Assembly (NCBI RefSeq): GCF_009870825.1
Contig: NZ_WTWY01000004.1
Span: forward strand, 372,001 to 436,000
Reading direction: 5' to 3'
Origin: Paenibacillus sp. USDA918EY
GTDB lineage: Bacteria; Bacillota; Bacilli; Paenibacillales; Paenibacillaceae
DNA length: 64,000 nucleotides
The notes under the pieces are model-generated. The model was not told the origin of the DNA. It searched no databases and was given only the letters and a program-made list of their open reading frames with translations. The translations under genes and the position numbers were made by a program. Shown one piece after another: positions 18,435 through 27,730 of this stretch; the stretch's first letter is position 1, and every line of letters starts with the position of its first letter.

Positions 18435-20102
18435 ATGATGTACAAGCTGTTGCTGGTGGAAGACGAAGCAGACGTAAGGGAAGGATTGGCATGGGAAATC
18501 GATTGGGCAAGCCATGGTTTCCAGGTCGTGGACACGGCCGAAAACGGCAGGGAAGCGGCGGAACTGTTCGAGAGGCAGATCCCCGACGTGGTGGTGACCG
18601 ACATCCAAATGCCGTTTATGGACGGTCTGGAGCTGGCGGCGTGGATCAAGGAACGGTACCGGTCGACGAAAATCATCATTTTGACGGGGTATGACGAATT
18701 CGAATACGCGCAAAAAGCGATCAAGCTCCATATCGACGAATACGTGCTTAAGCCTTTTTCATCGCAGGAACTCGTCGAGGTGCTCCTCAAAGTCCGCAGG
18801 CAAATGGACGAGGAACAAGCTGAAAAAGAAAACGTACATGTGCTGAAGGAACATTACCGCAAAAGCATTCCCGTGCTGAAGGGGCTTTTTTTGTCCCAGC
18901 TCGTCACGCGGAGCATGGCGGACGAAGAAATTCGCGAAAAATGCGGCAGCTACGGCGTCGAATTGACCGGTCGCAGCTTTATGGCTTCCGTGCTTCGGGT
19001 GGATTACGTCCACCAGGACGAGGGGGCTGTTAAAAACGACCATTCGGAAGCGTCCTTCTCGCTCAAATATTCGGAGGACCGTTATCTTCAATTGTTTGCC
19101 GTTTTGAACGTTGCTGAAGAAATCGTCAGCCGCCATGGCGGTTTTAGCGTGTTCATTCACGCGGAGGATTGCGTGCTGCTGACCGCTTCCCCCGAGCCGG
19201 ACGCTGGACTGGCGGCGCAGCAAACGCTGGCGGTACTTGACGAAATTCGCCTCAGCGCATCCAAATTTTTGAAGCTGACGCTCACGGCCGGCGCCGGTAC
19301 GGTATGCGCAAAACCCGGAGAGATTCACCAATCCTACCGCAAAGCGATGCAGGCGCTCGACTACAGGCTGATTCTCGGGAACGACCGGGTGATCTGGATC
19401 GCCGATATCGAAACGGAACGCACCGACCCGCTCAATTTCGACGAACTTCAGGAAAAGTCTTTTATCCGCTGCCTTAAAGTGGGAACCCCGGATGAACTCG
19501 ATGCGCTTTTGGACGGTTTTTTCAACGGTATCCAGGCCGGCCAGCTATCCGTTCAGGAATGCCAGGTGTATTTGATGGAAATTCTCGCCTGCGTGATGAA
19601 GGTTGCGAAGGAATTCGGCGTCGAGCCGGATCATCTGTTCGGAGAGGGGGCGTACCCGTTTGCGGAGATCTATAAATACAACCATATCGGGGACGTCAGA
19701 CGATGGATGGGAGGCATTTGCCGGAAGCTTATGGGCTTTATCGTTCAAGGTCGGCAGACCGGGTATAACCTGCTGGTCGAATCGGCCAAGGCGTATATCC
19801 AGCGGCATTTCAGGGACAGCGATCTGTCGATCAGTACCGTGTGCAGCCATCTGCACATCAGCACCGGGTATTTCAGCAGCATTTTCAAAAAAGAAACGAA
19901 AACGACCTTCGTCAATTACTTGATGCACATCCGCATGGAAGCGGCGAAAGAGATGCTGCGTTCGACGGACATGAAGGCGTTTGAGATCGCCGAGGCCGTC
20001 GGTTTTATGGACCCGAATTACTTCAGCTTCTGTTTCCGCAAACAATTCGGGCTGTCGCCGAGGGAATACCGGAACGGGAACGGAGGTGTCGAGATCCGTT
20101 GA
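18435..20102 (+). CDS. AraC-type response regulator (YesN family)
   Basis: A 555-residue two-component regulator. ATG 18435 lies 7 bp after AAGGTGG. The N-terminal receiver domain has the acidic pair in VEDEAD and the phosphoacceptor D56 in VVVTDIQMPFMDG, with a Lys in YVLKPF. A long central region of unknown fold follows. The C-terminus (about 450-550) is a double helix-turn-helix AraC domain: LSISTVCSHLHISTGYFSSI and FEIAEAVGFMDPNYFSFCFR. It overlaps the sensor kinase gene. Likely target: the mgl promoter downstream, where an 11-bp motif repeats at 21-bp spacing. Confidence 0.92.
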   Translation: MMYKLLLVEDEADVREGLAWEIDWASHGFQVVDTAENGREAAELFERQIPDVVVTDIQMPFMDGLELAAWIKERYRSTKIIILTGYDEFEYAQKAIKLHIDEYVLKPFSSQELVEVLLKVRRQMDEEQAEKENVHVLKEHYRKSIPVLKGLFLSQLVTRSMADEEIREKCGSYGVELTGRSFMASVLRVDYVHQDEGAVKNDHSEASFSLKYSEDRYLQLFAVLNVAEEIVSRHGGFSVFIHAEDCVLLTASPEPDAGLAAQQTLAVLDEIRLSASKFLKLTLTAGAGTVCAKPGEIHQSYRKAMQALDYRLILGNDRVIWIADIETERTDPLNFDELQEKSFIRCLKVGTPDELDALLDGFFNGIQAGQLSVQECQVYLMEILACVMKVAKEFGVEPDHLFGEGAYPFAEIYKYNHIGDVRRWMGGICRKLMGFIVQGRQTGYNLLVESAKAYIQRHFRDSDLSISTVCSHLHISTGYFSSIFKKETKTTFVNYLMHIRMEAAKEMLRSTDMKAFEIAEAVGFMDPNYFSFCFRKQFGLSPREYRNGNGGVEIR

Positions 20103-21898
20103 AAATCGAAAGCAAACCGAAGCTGCTTCGCCTCCCCCGCATCGGCCTCTCCTTTAAGCTGCGAAGCATTCAAACGATCATTACCGTCACGTTTACGCTC
20201 ATGACGATTTTTGTCGTCGTCGCCGTCAGTTTTATGCTGTACAACAAATTTTCCAAAACGGCCGAAGAAAATGCTTATCTCAACATCCGGCAGATCATTG
20301 AGCAGGTGAGCTACCATTTGGAGCTGTACGTCAAAGGCATGCAGGACATCTATGAGGTCGTCGAGGACCAGATCAACGAAACCCCCGACATATCAAGCCC
20401 CGTATTGCGGGAACAGCTGGCAACGCTGCTCCGGACCCGCGAGGATTTGGTGTCCCTGGGGTTGTTCACCCCGACAGGCAATTTGGTCATGGACGTTCCC
20501 GATCTGGACATGCGCCGCAACACGCTCTTGGAAACGCAAAGCTGGTTTGAATCGGCCCGCGCCCGGCCGCAAAAGCTCTCATTTTCCGCACCCCATATTC
20601 AAAATCTGTATAAGGGCCAATACAAATGGGTCGTTTCGCTTAGCCGGATGGTAAAGTACAAGGAAAACGGCGTGACAAAACAAGGCGTTTTGCTGGCGGA
20701 CGTCAACTTCCGCACGATCGACGAGCTCAGCCGCAAAGTCAGTTTGGGCAAAAGAGGATATGCCTACGTCATCGACGATCTCGGCAACCTGGTATACCAT
20801 CCTCAGCAGCAGCTCATTTACGCGGGGTTGAAATACGAAAACCTGGAGCCGGTTTTTGATTATGCATACGGCAGCTATACGGATAAATCGACCGGCGAAC
20901 TGCGCTATATTACGGTCCGGACCGTCGACCCGATCCGCTGGAAAATCGTCGGCGTCGCTTACCCGGATGAAATCGTGACGACCCAAAGGGATTTGAACCG
21001 TTTCGTTTTCTGGTTTCTTCTGGTCATTTGCGCCGCGGTCGCCGTTTTGGCCTTTTTTGTATCCGCCAAAATATCGCAGCCGCTGCTTAAGCTGGAAAAA
21101 TCGGTGCAAAGCGCCGGGCAGGGCGATTTCAGCACGCCGATCCACGTCAGCGGCGCCCACGAAGTCGTGCAGCTGTCGAAACGGTTCAACTTTATGCTGC
21201 ACCGCATCCGCCAGCTGATGGACCAAATCATTTACGAACAGGAAGCGAAACGCAAAAGCGAGCTTGACGTGCTGCAGTCCCAGATCAACCCCCACTTTTT
21301 GTACAACACGCTGAATTCGGTCATCCGCTTGGCGGAAAGAGGAAAAAAAGAAGAGATCATCGCCACGATCACGTCGCTTTCGAAATTTTTCCGGATCAGC
21401 CTGAGCAGGGGCAAAAACATCATTACGGTCGAAGAAGAGCTTGAGCATGTGCGGCATTATTTGATCATCCAAAAAATACGCTTCAAAAACAAATTCGATT
21501 TCAGCATCGAATGCGACGAAAAGGCGGCGAGCTGCAAGACGCTGAAGCTGATCCTCCAGCCCATCGCGGAAAACGCGATCGTTCACGGGATCGAAAAGAT
21601 GCAGGATGCGGGTTTTATTCGCATTACGGCCACGGCCGCGGACGATCGGTTGACGATGAAAGTGTCCGATAACGGGCTGGGCATGACGAAACAGGTCATG
21701 GAACAGCTATTGAGCGGCGGCGTACGGAGCGGGGGCTCGGGCGTCGGCGTCAAAAACGTCAACGAACGGATCCGCCTGTATTACGGCAAAACCTACGGAC
21801 TCAGCTTCGAAAGCGAGCTTGAAGAAGGCACGACGGTGACCATAACGCTGCCTGCGGAACAAAGCGAAGAAACGCTGCAGGAAAGGGGGATATCATGA
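20099..21898 (+). CDS. Sensor histidine kinase (YesM family)
   Basis: A 599-residue membrane kinase starting at TTG 20099, supported by GGAGGT upstream; its start overlaps the regulator's stop. Membrane helix 1 is near 25-50, an extracellular Cache-like sensor domain covers about 50-295, helix 2 is near 300-322 and a HAMP domain follows. The His_kinase domain has QINPHFLYNTLN with phospho-accepting H399. The ATPase domain has PIAENAIVHG, SDNGLGM and GVGVKNVNERI. It overlaps the following RbsB-like lipoprotein gene by ATGA, so the three proteins are made in a coupled fashion, suggesting the lipoprotein feeds ligand information to the sensor. Confidence 0.93.
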   Translation: MKIESKPKLLRLPRIGLSFKLRSIQTIITVTFTLMTIFVVVAVSFMLYNKFSKTAEENAYLNIRQIIEQVSYHLELYVKGMQDIYEVVEDQINETPDISSPVLREQLATLLRTREDLVSLGLFTPTGNLVMDVPDLDMRRNTLLETQSWFESARARPQKLSFSAPHIQNLYKGQYKWVVSLSRMVKYKENGVTKQGVLLADVNFRTIDELSRKVSLGKRGYAYVIDDLGNLVYHPQQQLIYAGLKYENLEPVFDYAYGSYTDKSTGELRYITVRTVDPIRWKIVGVAYPDEIVTTQRDLNRFVFWFLLVICAAVAVLAFFVSAKISQPLLKLEKSVQSAGQGDFSTPIHVSGAHEVVQLSKRFNFMLHRIRQLMDQIIYEQEAKRKSELDVLQSQINPHFLYNTLNSVIRLAERGKKEEIIATITSLSKFFRISLSRGKNIITVEEELEHVRHYLIIQKIRFKNKFDFSIECDEKAASCKTLKLILQPIAENAIVHGIEKMQDAGFIRITATAADDRLTMKVSDNGLGMTKQVMEQLLSGGVRSGGSGVGVKNVNERIRLYYGKTYGLSFESELEEGTTVTITLPAEQSEETLQERGIS

Positions 21899-22878
21899 CA
21901 AGGTTGGACAGAAAAACAATCGTTGGCGTGCTGCTGATATGCCTGGCCGCGGCGTTGTCCGCATGCACCGGGGAGGAACCGGGTCTCCATGCGCTGGATA
22001 AACCGAGAAACGTGGACATGATCGTCAAAATGGACCACGGCGACTTCTGGAAAACGGTCAAGATGGGCGCCGAGGTCGCCGCCAAGGAATATAACGTGAC
22101 GATTACGTTTAAAGCGCCCCGTTCCGAAAACGATATCGATGAACAAATCCGGCTGGTGGACGAATCGATCCAAAACCAGGCCGATGCCATCATTTTATCC
22201 GCAAGCGACTATATGAGGCTGGCCCAGGTGACGGATCGCGCGGCCTATTACAAAATCCCGGTCATTTCCATGGATTCGGAGGTGGCTTCGGCGCGGGTCA
22301 AATCTTTTGTCGGGACGAACAACTACGAAGCGGGGCAAAAAGCGGCCGAACGGCTGATCAAGCTGACGGGAGAGAACGCCCGGATCGGCGTGATGAACTT
22401 CGTGCAAGGGGCGAAAAACGCCGACGAACGGGAAGAAGGATTCATGGACTACGCTGCCCGTTTTCCGGGAGTCGAGATCGTGGACGTCGAATACTGCCAA
22501 TCGGACGAGGCGGAAGCCCGCCGGCTGACCCGCAAAATAATTGCTAAACACCCCGAACTAAGCGGCATCGTCGCGTTGAACGAAGTGGCTTCCATCGGGA
22601 CGGCCGAAGAAATTCAAAAGCTTGGGTACGGGGAAAAAATCAAACTGGTCACGTTCGACAGCCCGGCAAAAGTGATGGAGCTTCTGCAGGAAGGAGTCGT
22701 GCAAGGGACCGTCATCCAAAACCCGTTTAATAACGGATATTTGGCCGTCCAGCTGGCGGTTCAAGCGTTGGAAGGCATCGAGGTTCCGGAAAGGGTGGAT
22801 ACCCGCTCGAAGCTGATCGATCTCGACAACATGCTGTGGCCGGAAAATCAAAAGCTTTTGTTTCCGTTTGTCAAGTGA
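21895..22878 (+). CDS. RbsB-like sugar-binding lipoprotein, probable co-sensor
   Basis: A 327-residue type 1 periplasmic-binding-fold lipoprotein with lipobox LSAC at residue 22. Family features include DMIVKMDHGDFWKTVKMGAE, QADAIILSASD, DSEVASARVKSFVGTNN and ARIGVMNFVQG. It is translationally coupled to the histidine kinase upstream rather than to a transporter, and a separate MglB serves the ABC system downstream. This resembles the XylFII-LytS arrangement in clostridia, where a membrane-tethered sugar-binding protein presents ligand to the kinase. Role in sensing is inferred; it could instead be a second transporter-binding protein. Confidence 0.85.
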   Translation: MTRLDRKTIVGVLLICLAAALSACTGEEPGLHALDKPRNVDMIVKMDHGDFWKTVKMGAEVAAKEYNVTITFKAPRSENDIDEQIRLVDESIQNQADAIILSASDYMRLAQVTDRAAYYKIPVISMDSEVASARVKSFVGTNNYEAGQKAAERLIKLTGENARIGVMNFVQGAKNADEREEGFMDYAARFPGVEIVDVEYCQSDEAEARRLTRKIIAKHPELSGIVALNEVASIGTAEEIQKLGYGEKIKLVTFDSPAKVMELLQEGVVQGTVIQNPFNNGYLAVQLAVQALEGIEVPERVDTRSKLIDLDNMLWPENQKLLFPFVK

Positions 22879-22889
22879 AACGAATATCG

Positions 22890-22908
22890 GTTAAGCGTAT
22901 CGCTTAAC
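22890..22908 (+). other. Perfect hairpin after the co-sensor gene
   Basis: GTTAAGCG-TAT-CGCTTAAC, an 8-bp perfect stem without a following T-run. It may be a weak terminator, mRNA-end stabiliser or operator. Confidence 0.5.
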
Positions 22909-22910
22909 GC

Positions 22911-22942
22911 ATGAGAATTTTCATAGAACTGATGAGAATTTT
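22911..22942 (+). promoter_or_regulatory. Tandem direct repeats, candidate YesN-type operator
   Basis: ATGAGAATTTT occurs at 22911-22921 and again at 22932-22942, exactly 21 bp apart, i.e. two helical turns on the same DNA face. AraC-family activators typically bind such direct repeats, the proximal one next to the -35 element. The response regulator with an AraC domain is encoded just upstream. Confidence 0.6.
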
Positions 22943-22945
22943 ATA

Positions 22946-22974
22946 TTCGAATCGGAAGGCGGCTTCGGCATAAT
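22946..22974 (+). promoter_or_regulatory. mglB: Candidate activator-dependent promoter of mglBAC
   Basis: TTCGAA (22946-22951, poor -35), 17-bp spacer, CATAAT (22969-22974). A weak -35 placed 3 bp after the second direct repeat fits a promoter that needs an activator. Confidence 0.5.
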
Positions 22975-22988
22975 GAAAACGTATCCAA
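22973..22988 (+). promoter_or_regulatory. Candidate CcpA cre site at the mgl promoter
   Basis: ATGAAAACGTATCCAA fits the cre consensus at 15 of 16 positions and overlaps the -10 end and transcription start of the predicted mgl promoter, a repressing position. Confidence 0.6.
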
Positions 22989-23030
22989 GGGATGCAGCAT
23001 AACGAAACATAAGAGGAGGTCACGAACACG

Positions 23031-24074
23031 ATGAAAAAAATCACTTCCGTACTGCTTGCGGGCGCTTTGCTGGGGACCGTCATGGCCGGCTGCTCGAGCG
23101 GCGAAAAAACCGCGGAGGGCGGCAAAAGCGAAAGCGGCGGAAAAGAACCGTCCATCGGCGTAGCGATCTACAAATTTGACGATACCTTCATGACGGGCGT
23201 GCGCAACGCGATCAAATCGAACGCCGAAGGGAAAGCGAAGGTGGATATCGTAGACAGCCAAAATTCCCAGCCGACGCAAAACGACAAAGTGGACTTGTTC
23301 ATATCGAAAAAGACGGATGCGCTGGTGATTAACCCGGTAGACCGCACGGCGGCCGGCGTCATTATCGACAAGGCGAAAGCGGCGAACACGCCGGTCGTGT
23401 TCCTGAACCGCGAACCGCTGCCCGAGGACATGAAAAAATGGGACAAGGTTTATTACGTCGGCGCGAAAGCGGAAGAATCCGGCACGATGTCGGGCGAACT
23501 GATCGCCGATTATTGGAAGGCCCACCCGGAAGCGGACAAAAACAAGGACGGCGTGCTGCAGTACGTCATGCTAAAAGGCGAACCGGGCCACCAGGATGCC
23601 GAGCTGCGCACCAAATATTCCATTGAGGCGATCGAAAAAGCCGGCATCAAAGTCCAAAAGGTGGAAGAGGACACCGCGATGTGGGACCGCGTCAAAGGCC
23701 AAGAGAAGATGGCGGCTTTCCTCGGAGCGCACGGCGACGGCATCGAAGCCGTGTTGGCGAACAACGACGACATGGCTCTGGGGGCGATCGAAGCGCTGAA
23801 AGCGGCCGGCTATTTCAAGGACGGCAAAACGATGCCGGTCGTCGGCGTAGACGCGACGGCTCCCGCGCTTCAGGCATTGGAAGAAGGAACGCTGCTGGGC
23901 ACGGTGCTGAACGACGCAAACAATCAGGGCAAGGCGGCCGTGGCGCTGGCGACGGTGCTGGCCAAAGGCGAAACGCCTTCAAAGGACAACATCGGCTTTG
24001 ATATTACGGATAACCAATACGTGTGGATTCCATACAAAAAAATTACGAAGGACAACATCAACGACGCGAAATAA
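23031..24074 (+). CDS. mglB: Galactose/methyl-galactoside ABC transporter, binding lipoprotein
   Basis: A 347-residue lipoprotein (lipobox MAGC) of the galactose/glucose-binding family. The calcium-binding loop is recognisable as DKNKDGVLQYV, followed by MLKGEPGHQDAELRT as in enterobacterial MglB; VLANNDDMALGAIEAL and PVVGVDATAPAL are also typical. ATG follows AAGAGGAGGTCACG. First gene of mglB-mglA-mglC, downstream of the YesMN-type sensor operon and its predicted operator. It is followed by a GC-rich hairpin that probably protects its mRNA and gives excess binding protein. Binds D-galactose, D-glucose or their beta-glycosides outside the membrane. Confidence 0.92.
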   Translation: MKKITSVLLAGALLGTVMAGCSSGEKTAEGGKSESGGKEPSIGVAIYKFDDTFMTGVRNAIKSNAEGKAKVDIVDSQNSQPTQNDKVDLFISKKTDALVINPVDRTAAGVIIDKAKAANTPVVFLNREPLPEDMKKWDKVYYVGAKAEESGTMSGELIADYWKAHPEADKNKDGVLQYVMLKGEPGHQDAELRTKYSIEAIEKAGIKVQKVEEDTAMWDRVKGQEKMAAFLGAHGDGIEAVLANNDDMALGAIEALKAAGYFKDGKTMPVVGVDATAPALQALEEGTLLGTVLNDANNQGKAAVALATVLAKGETPSKDNIGFDITDNQYVWIPYKKITKDNINDAK

Positions 24075-24114
24075 CGCGGTTTTTGCAGCTAAAGCAAATG
24101 CGAAAAACCGGCTT

Positions 24115-24146
24115 GCCGGGCGGCGGCGGAGCCGCTGCCGTCCGGC
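24115..24146 (+). other. Intercistronic hairpin between mglB and mglA
   Basis: GCCGGGCGGCGGC (24115-24127) pairs with GCTGCCGTCCGGC (24134-24146) around a 6-nt loop, with two G-U pairs. There is no T-run, so it should not terminate efficiently; likely a 3' stabiliser of the mglB message. Confidence 0.65.
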
Positions 24147-24173
24147 GCAGTCGGGCAGCGGGGGGCAAGCAAT

Positions 24174-25688
24174 ATGGCACGGCATGAATATGTGCTCGAG
24201 ATGAACGGAATATCCAAGGAATTCCCCGGGGTTAAGGCGCTTGATGACGTCACGTTTAAGGTGCGGCCCGGTTCGGTGCATGCCCTGATGGGGGAAAACG
24301 GCGCCGGAAAATCGACGCTGATGAAATGCCTCTACGGGATTTACGCGCCGGATGCGGGCGAAATCGTCCTGGACGGAGAAAAGGTGCAAATCCAAAGTTC
24401 GAAAGATGCGCTCGGTTACGGCATTTCCATGATCCATCAGGAGCTTCATCCGGTGCCGTTCCGAAATGTCATGGAAAATATTTGGCTGGGACGGTTTCCG
24501 ACCAAAGGCTTTTTCCCGTTCCGGTTCATTGACCATAAGCAAATGTACAAAGATACGAAAGAGCTTTTCAAGCAGCTGGATATGGACGTGGATCCGAATA
24601 TGATCGTCGGCAGGCTGTCGGTGTCCAAAGTCCAATCGATCGAAATCGCCAAAGCCGTTTCCTACCAGTCGAAGATCATCATTATGGACGAACCGACTTC
24701 CTCGTTGACAAGCGTAGAAGTCGAGCATTTGTTCCGGATGATCCGGGATTTAAAAAAACGGGGCGTCGCCATCATCTATATTTCGCACAAAATGGAAGAA
24801 ATTTTGAGCATTTGCGATGAAGTGACGATCATGCGGGACGGGCAAAAAATCGGCACCTGGCCGGCAAGCGAGCTGACCACGGACCTGATGATTTCGAAGA
24901 TGGTCGGCCGCGATCTGACGCAGCGTTTTCCCGACCGCGATCATGCGCCCGGCGAAGTGCTGCTGGAAGTTCGCGGGCTCACTTCACCGCATCCCGCATC
25001 CTTTAAGGATATATCGTTTCAGCTTCGGCAGGGCGAAATTTTGGGGATCGGGGGTCTCGTAGGGGCGCAGCGCACCGAGCTGATCGAAGCCCTTTTCGGT
25101 TTGCGGGGCATCGCATCCGGAACGGTACTGATCCGGGGGAAAGAGGTGAAGATCCATACGCCGGGCGACGCGATCAAGCACGGGATGGCGCTTTTGACCG
25201 AAGAACGCCGCGTCACGGGGATTTTTCCGGTGCTGCCGGTGCACGAAAACGCATCGATCGCCAATCTGAACCGGTATCGCAGGCTGCTTTTTTTCCTTGA
25301 CGGGCGCAAAAAAAAGAAAGAAGCGGATCTGATGGTCGAGAAGCTGCGCACCAAAACGCCGACGACCCGCACGCTCATCATGAATCTGTCCGGCGGAAAC
25401 CAGCAAAAGGTGCTTTTGGCAAGATGGCTCCTTACGGATCCTGACATCCTGCTGCTCGACGAGCCGACGCGCGGCATCGACGTCGGAGCCAAGTTCGAAA
25501 TTTACACCATCATCAAAGACCTTGCCAAGCAGGGAAAAAGCATCGTCATGATTTCTTCCGAGATGCCCGAACTGATCGGGATGTCCGACCGGATCATGGT
25601 CATGTCCGGGGGACGGCTTACCGGAATTTTGGATGGAAGCAGCGCCTCGGAGGAAGAAATCATGAGGCTGGCCGCCCGGCATGCCTAG
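24174..25688 (+). CDS. mglA: Galactose/methyl-galactoside ABC transporter, ATPase
   Basis: A 504-residue CUT2-family ATPase with two fused nucleotide-binding domains. First domain: Walker A GENGAGKST, signature-like LSVSKVQSIEIAKA, Walker B IIIMDEPTSSL. Second domain: Walker A is degenerate (GGLVGAQRTEL lacks the GKS/T), signature LSGGNQQKV, Walker B ILLLDEPTRGID. Loss of the second Walker A is normal for the MglA/RbsA family. ATG 24174 follows GCGGGGGGC. Cytoplasmic partner of MglC. It powers uptake of the sugar delivered by MglB. Confidence 0.94.
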   Translation: MARHEYVLEMNGISKEFPGVKALDDVTFKVRPGSVHALMGENGAGKSTLMKCLYGIYAPDAGEIVLDGEKVQIQSSKDALGYGISMIHQELHPVPFRNVMENIWLGRFPTKGFFPFRFIDHKQMYKDTKELFKQLDMDVDPNMIVGRLSVSKVQSIEIAKAVSYQSKIIIMDEPTSSLTSVEVEHLFRMIRDLKKRGVAIIYISHKMEEILSICDEVTIMRDGQKIGTWPASELTTDLMISKMVGRDLTQRFPDRDHAPGEVLLEVRGLTSPHPASFKDISFQLRQGEILGIGGLVGAQRTELIEALFGLRGIASGTVLIRGKEVKIHTPGDAIKHGMALLTEERRVTGIFPVLPVHENASIANLNRYRRLLFFLDGRKKKKEADLMVEKLRTKTPTTRTLIMNLSGGNQQKVLLARWLLTDPDILLLDEPTRGIDVGAKFEIYTIIKDLAKQGKSIVMISSEMPELIGMSDRIMVMSGGRLTGILDGSSASEEEIMRLAARHA

Positions 25689-25709
25689 GACGCGAAGGAG
25701 GATGAACCC

Positions 25710-26738
25710 ATGCTGAGCATGAAAAAAGTGGGCGGCGGAAAAGCCGTTCAAAGCTTTACGACGCAATATGCGATTTATATCGTTTTGGTGCTGCTCGTGA
25801 TCGGAATCACGATTTACAACCCGTCGTTTCTGTCGATCGATTCCTTGCGGAATATCCTTATTCAATCCTCTACGCGGGCCATCATCGCGCTTGGGGTGGC
25901 GTTTATTCTGATTACCGCAGGCACCGACTTGTCTGCAGGGCGGATCGTCGGTTTGACCGCCGTGGTTTCCGCATCCATGCTTCAAACCGAGAACTACGCC
26001 AACCGCTTTTTCCCGGATTTGCCGCATCTGAACGTGTTTGTCCCTATTTTGCTGGCGATCGTCGTCGGTTTGGTCTGCGGTTTGGTCAACGGACTGGTCG
26101 TCGCGAAGCTGAATGTGCCGCCGTTTATCGCCACGCTTGGAACGATGGTCGCGGTGTACGGGATAAACTCGATGTACTTCGACATGGACCCGAACAACTC
26201 GCAGCCGATCGGGGGACTTCGTCAAGATTTCACCGCTTTCGGATCGGGATCGATCGGTTCAGGCACCTTTTCGGTTCCGTATATCGTGCTGGTCGCCATT
26301 TTCGTGGCGTTTATCGTGTGGGTGATCTTCAACAAAACGAAGCTTGGCAAAAACATGTACGCCATCGGCGGCAATGTGCAGGCCGCCAAAGTTTCCGGCA
26401 TCCATGTCGCCAAAAACCTGATCTATATTTATATGATCGCCGGCGCATTGTATGGCCTTGCAGGCGTGCTCGAGGCGTCCAGAACCGGCGGCGCGACAAA
26501 CAACTACGGCAACATGTACGAGCTTGACGCCATCGCAGCTTGCGTTGTCGGGGGCGTGTCCACCACGGGAGGCATCGGGACGGTGCCGGGAGTGATGGTT
26601 GGGGTGCTGATTTTTTCGATCATAAACTACGGTCTGACGTTTATCGGGATCAGCCCTTATTGGCAGCTGATTTTTAAGGGATTGATCATCGTCGCCGCCG
26701 TTGCGTTTGATATGCGCAAATACGCAGCCAAGAAATAA
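25710..26738 (+). CDS. mglC: Galactose/methyl-galactoside ABC transporter, permease
   Basis: A 342-residue integral membrane protein with about ten hydrophobic segments and BPD_transp_2 family motifs: GVAFILITAGTDLSAGRIVGL, GLVCGLVNGLVVAKL, FIATLGTM and CVVGGVSTTGGIGTVPGVMVG. It forms the homodimeric channel with MglA. ATG follows GCGAAGGAGG, 21 bp after mglA. It ends the operon just before a terminator. Confidence 0.94.
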   Translation: MLSMKKVGGGKAVQSFTTQYAIYIVLVLLVIGITIYNPSFLSIDSLRNILIQSSTRAIIALGVAFILITAGTDLSAGRIVGLTAVVSASMLQTENYANRFFPDLPHLNVFVPILLAIVVGLVCGLVNGLVVAKLNVPPFIATLGTMVAVYGINSMYFDMDPNNSQPIGGLRQDFTAFGSGSIGSGTFSVPYIVLVAIFVAFIVWVIFNKTKLGKNMYAIGGNVQAAKVSGIHVAKNLIYIYMIAGALYGLAGVLEASRTGGATNNYGNMYELDAIAACVVGGVSTTGGIGTVPGVMVGVLIFSIINYGLTFIGISPYWQLIFKGLIIVAAVAFDMRKYAAKK

Positions 26739-26759
26739 GTTGAATGGTGGACGGAACCG

Positions 26760-26785
26760 CCGCAGCCGCATGGCTGCGGTTTTTT
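26760..26785 (+). terminator. Rho-independent terminator after mglC
   Basis: CCGCAGCC / GGCTGCGG stem with a GCAT loop, followed by six T. Confidence 0.9.
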
Positions 26786-26939
26786 GCATTGAATCGCGGG
26801 CGTCTGGAAATTCGTTGCCAATATTTGTGGACTACACAAAAGAAACAGCCATGTTACAATGTGGGAGTGAGAAATGACAACTTTGTAACCTGGACAGATT
26901 CACGTACTACCAATGACACCATGAGAAGGAGATGTATCC

Positions 26940-27704
26940 ATGAAGAACAATAAAGTGATGAAAGCCTTGATCGGCACGGCATGCGCCGGCGTTTTGGCGG
27001 TTGGTCTGATTGGAGCAGGTCCGGCATCGGCTGCTTCTGCCCAGCAAAACTACGTACCTGCACCAAAAAACATCCAAGACCTGCAAAACCTTCAAAGCTA
27101 TTTGCAAGAGTGGCTGCAAAACAGTGGACTCGACTTTCAATTCCAATATCCGGGAACAGGACAACAAGTAACCGTACCGCAGCCGTCGAATCCGACGCCT
27201 TCAACGCCTTCGAAGCCGCAAACGAATCCGACGCCTTCGAAGCCGGTAACAACCAAACCTAAGCCATCCAAGCCTGAGACTTCGAAACCGGATGCTTCGA
27301 CTTCCAAACCGTCGACCGGAACGACCTCGAACCAGTCCGCTTATGCGGCCGAAGTCGTAAAACTGGTAAACCAGGAGCGTGCGAAAGCGGGCCTCAAACC
27401 TTTGACGGAAAACGCCAAACTGTCCAACATGGCGATGGATAAAGCGAAAGACATGAGCAACAACAATTATTTCGACCACAACTCGCCAACGTACGGTTCT
27501 CCGTTCGATATGATGAAAAAATACGGCATTTCCTTCAGCTATGCGGGCGAAAACATCGCTAAAGGGCAAAAAACGCCTGCAGACGTCATGAACGCATGGA
27601 TGAACAGCGAAGGACACCGCGCCAACATCCTGAACAGCAACTACACCACGATCGGCGTGGCTTACTACAACGGATACTGGGTACAAGAATTTATCGCGAA
27701 CTAA
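26940..27704 (+). CDS. Secreted CAP-domain protein (YkwD-like)
   Basis: A 254-residue exported protein. ATG follows GAGAAGGAGATG. The signal peptide covers about 1-32 (ending GPASAAS). A helical/Gln-rich segment and then a Pro/Ser/Thr/Lys linker occupy about 40-135, and the C-terminal CAP (SCP/PR1) domain covers about 137-254. Conserved CAP residues are visible: LVNQERAKAGL, His in FDHNSP, Glu in YAGENIAKG and His in NSEGHRANIL, the usual His-Glu-Glu-His cavity. Members of this family in Bacilli are abundant secreted proteins of uncertain biochemical role, sometimes spore-coat or wall associated. Monocistronic. Confidence 0.9.
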   Translation: MKNNKVMKALIGTACAGVLAVGLIGAGPASAASAQQNYVPAPKNIQDLQNLQSYLQEWLQNSGLDFQFQYPGTGQQVTVPQPSNPTPSTPSKPQTNPTPSKPVTTKPKPSKPETSKPDASTSKPSTGTTSNQSAYAAEVVKLVNQERAKAGLKPLTENAKLSNMAMDKAKDMSNNNYFDHNSPTYGSPFDMMKKYGISFSYAGENIAKGQKTPADVMNAWMNSEGHRANILNSNYTTIGVAYYNGYWVQEFIAN

Positions 27705-27730
27705 TACCGATCTTATCATTTAATGGCCGA

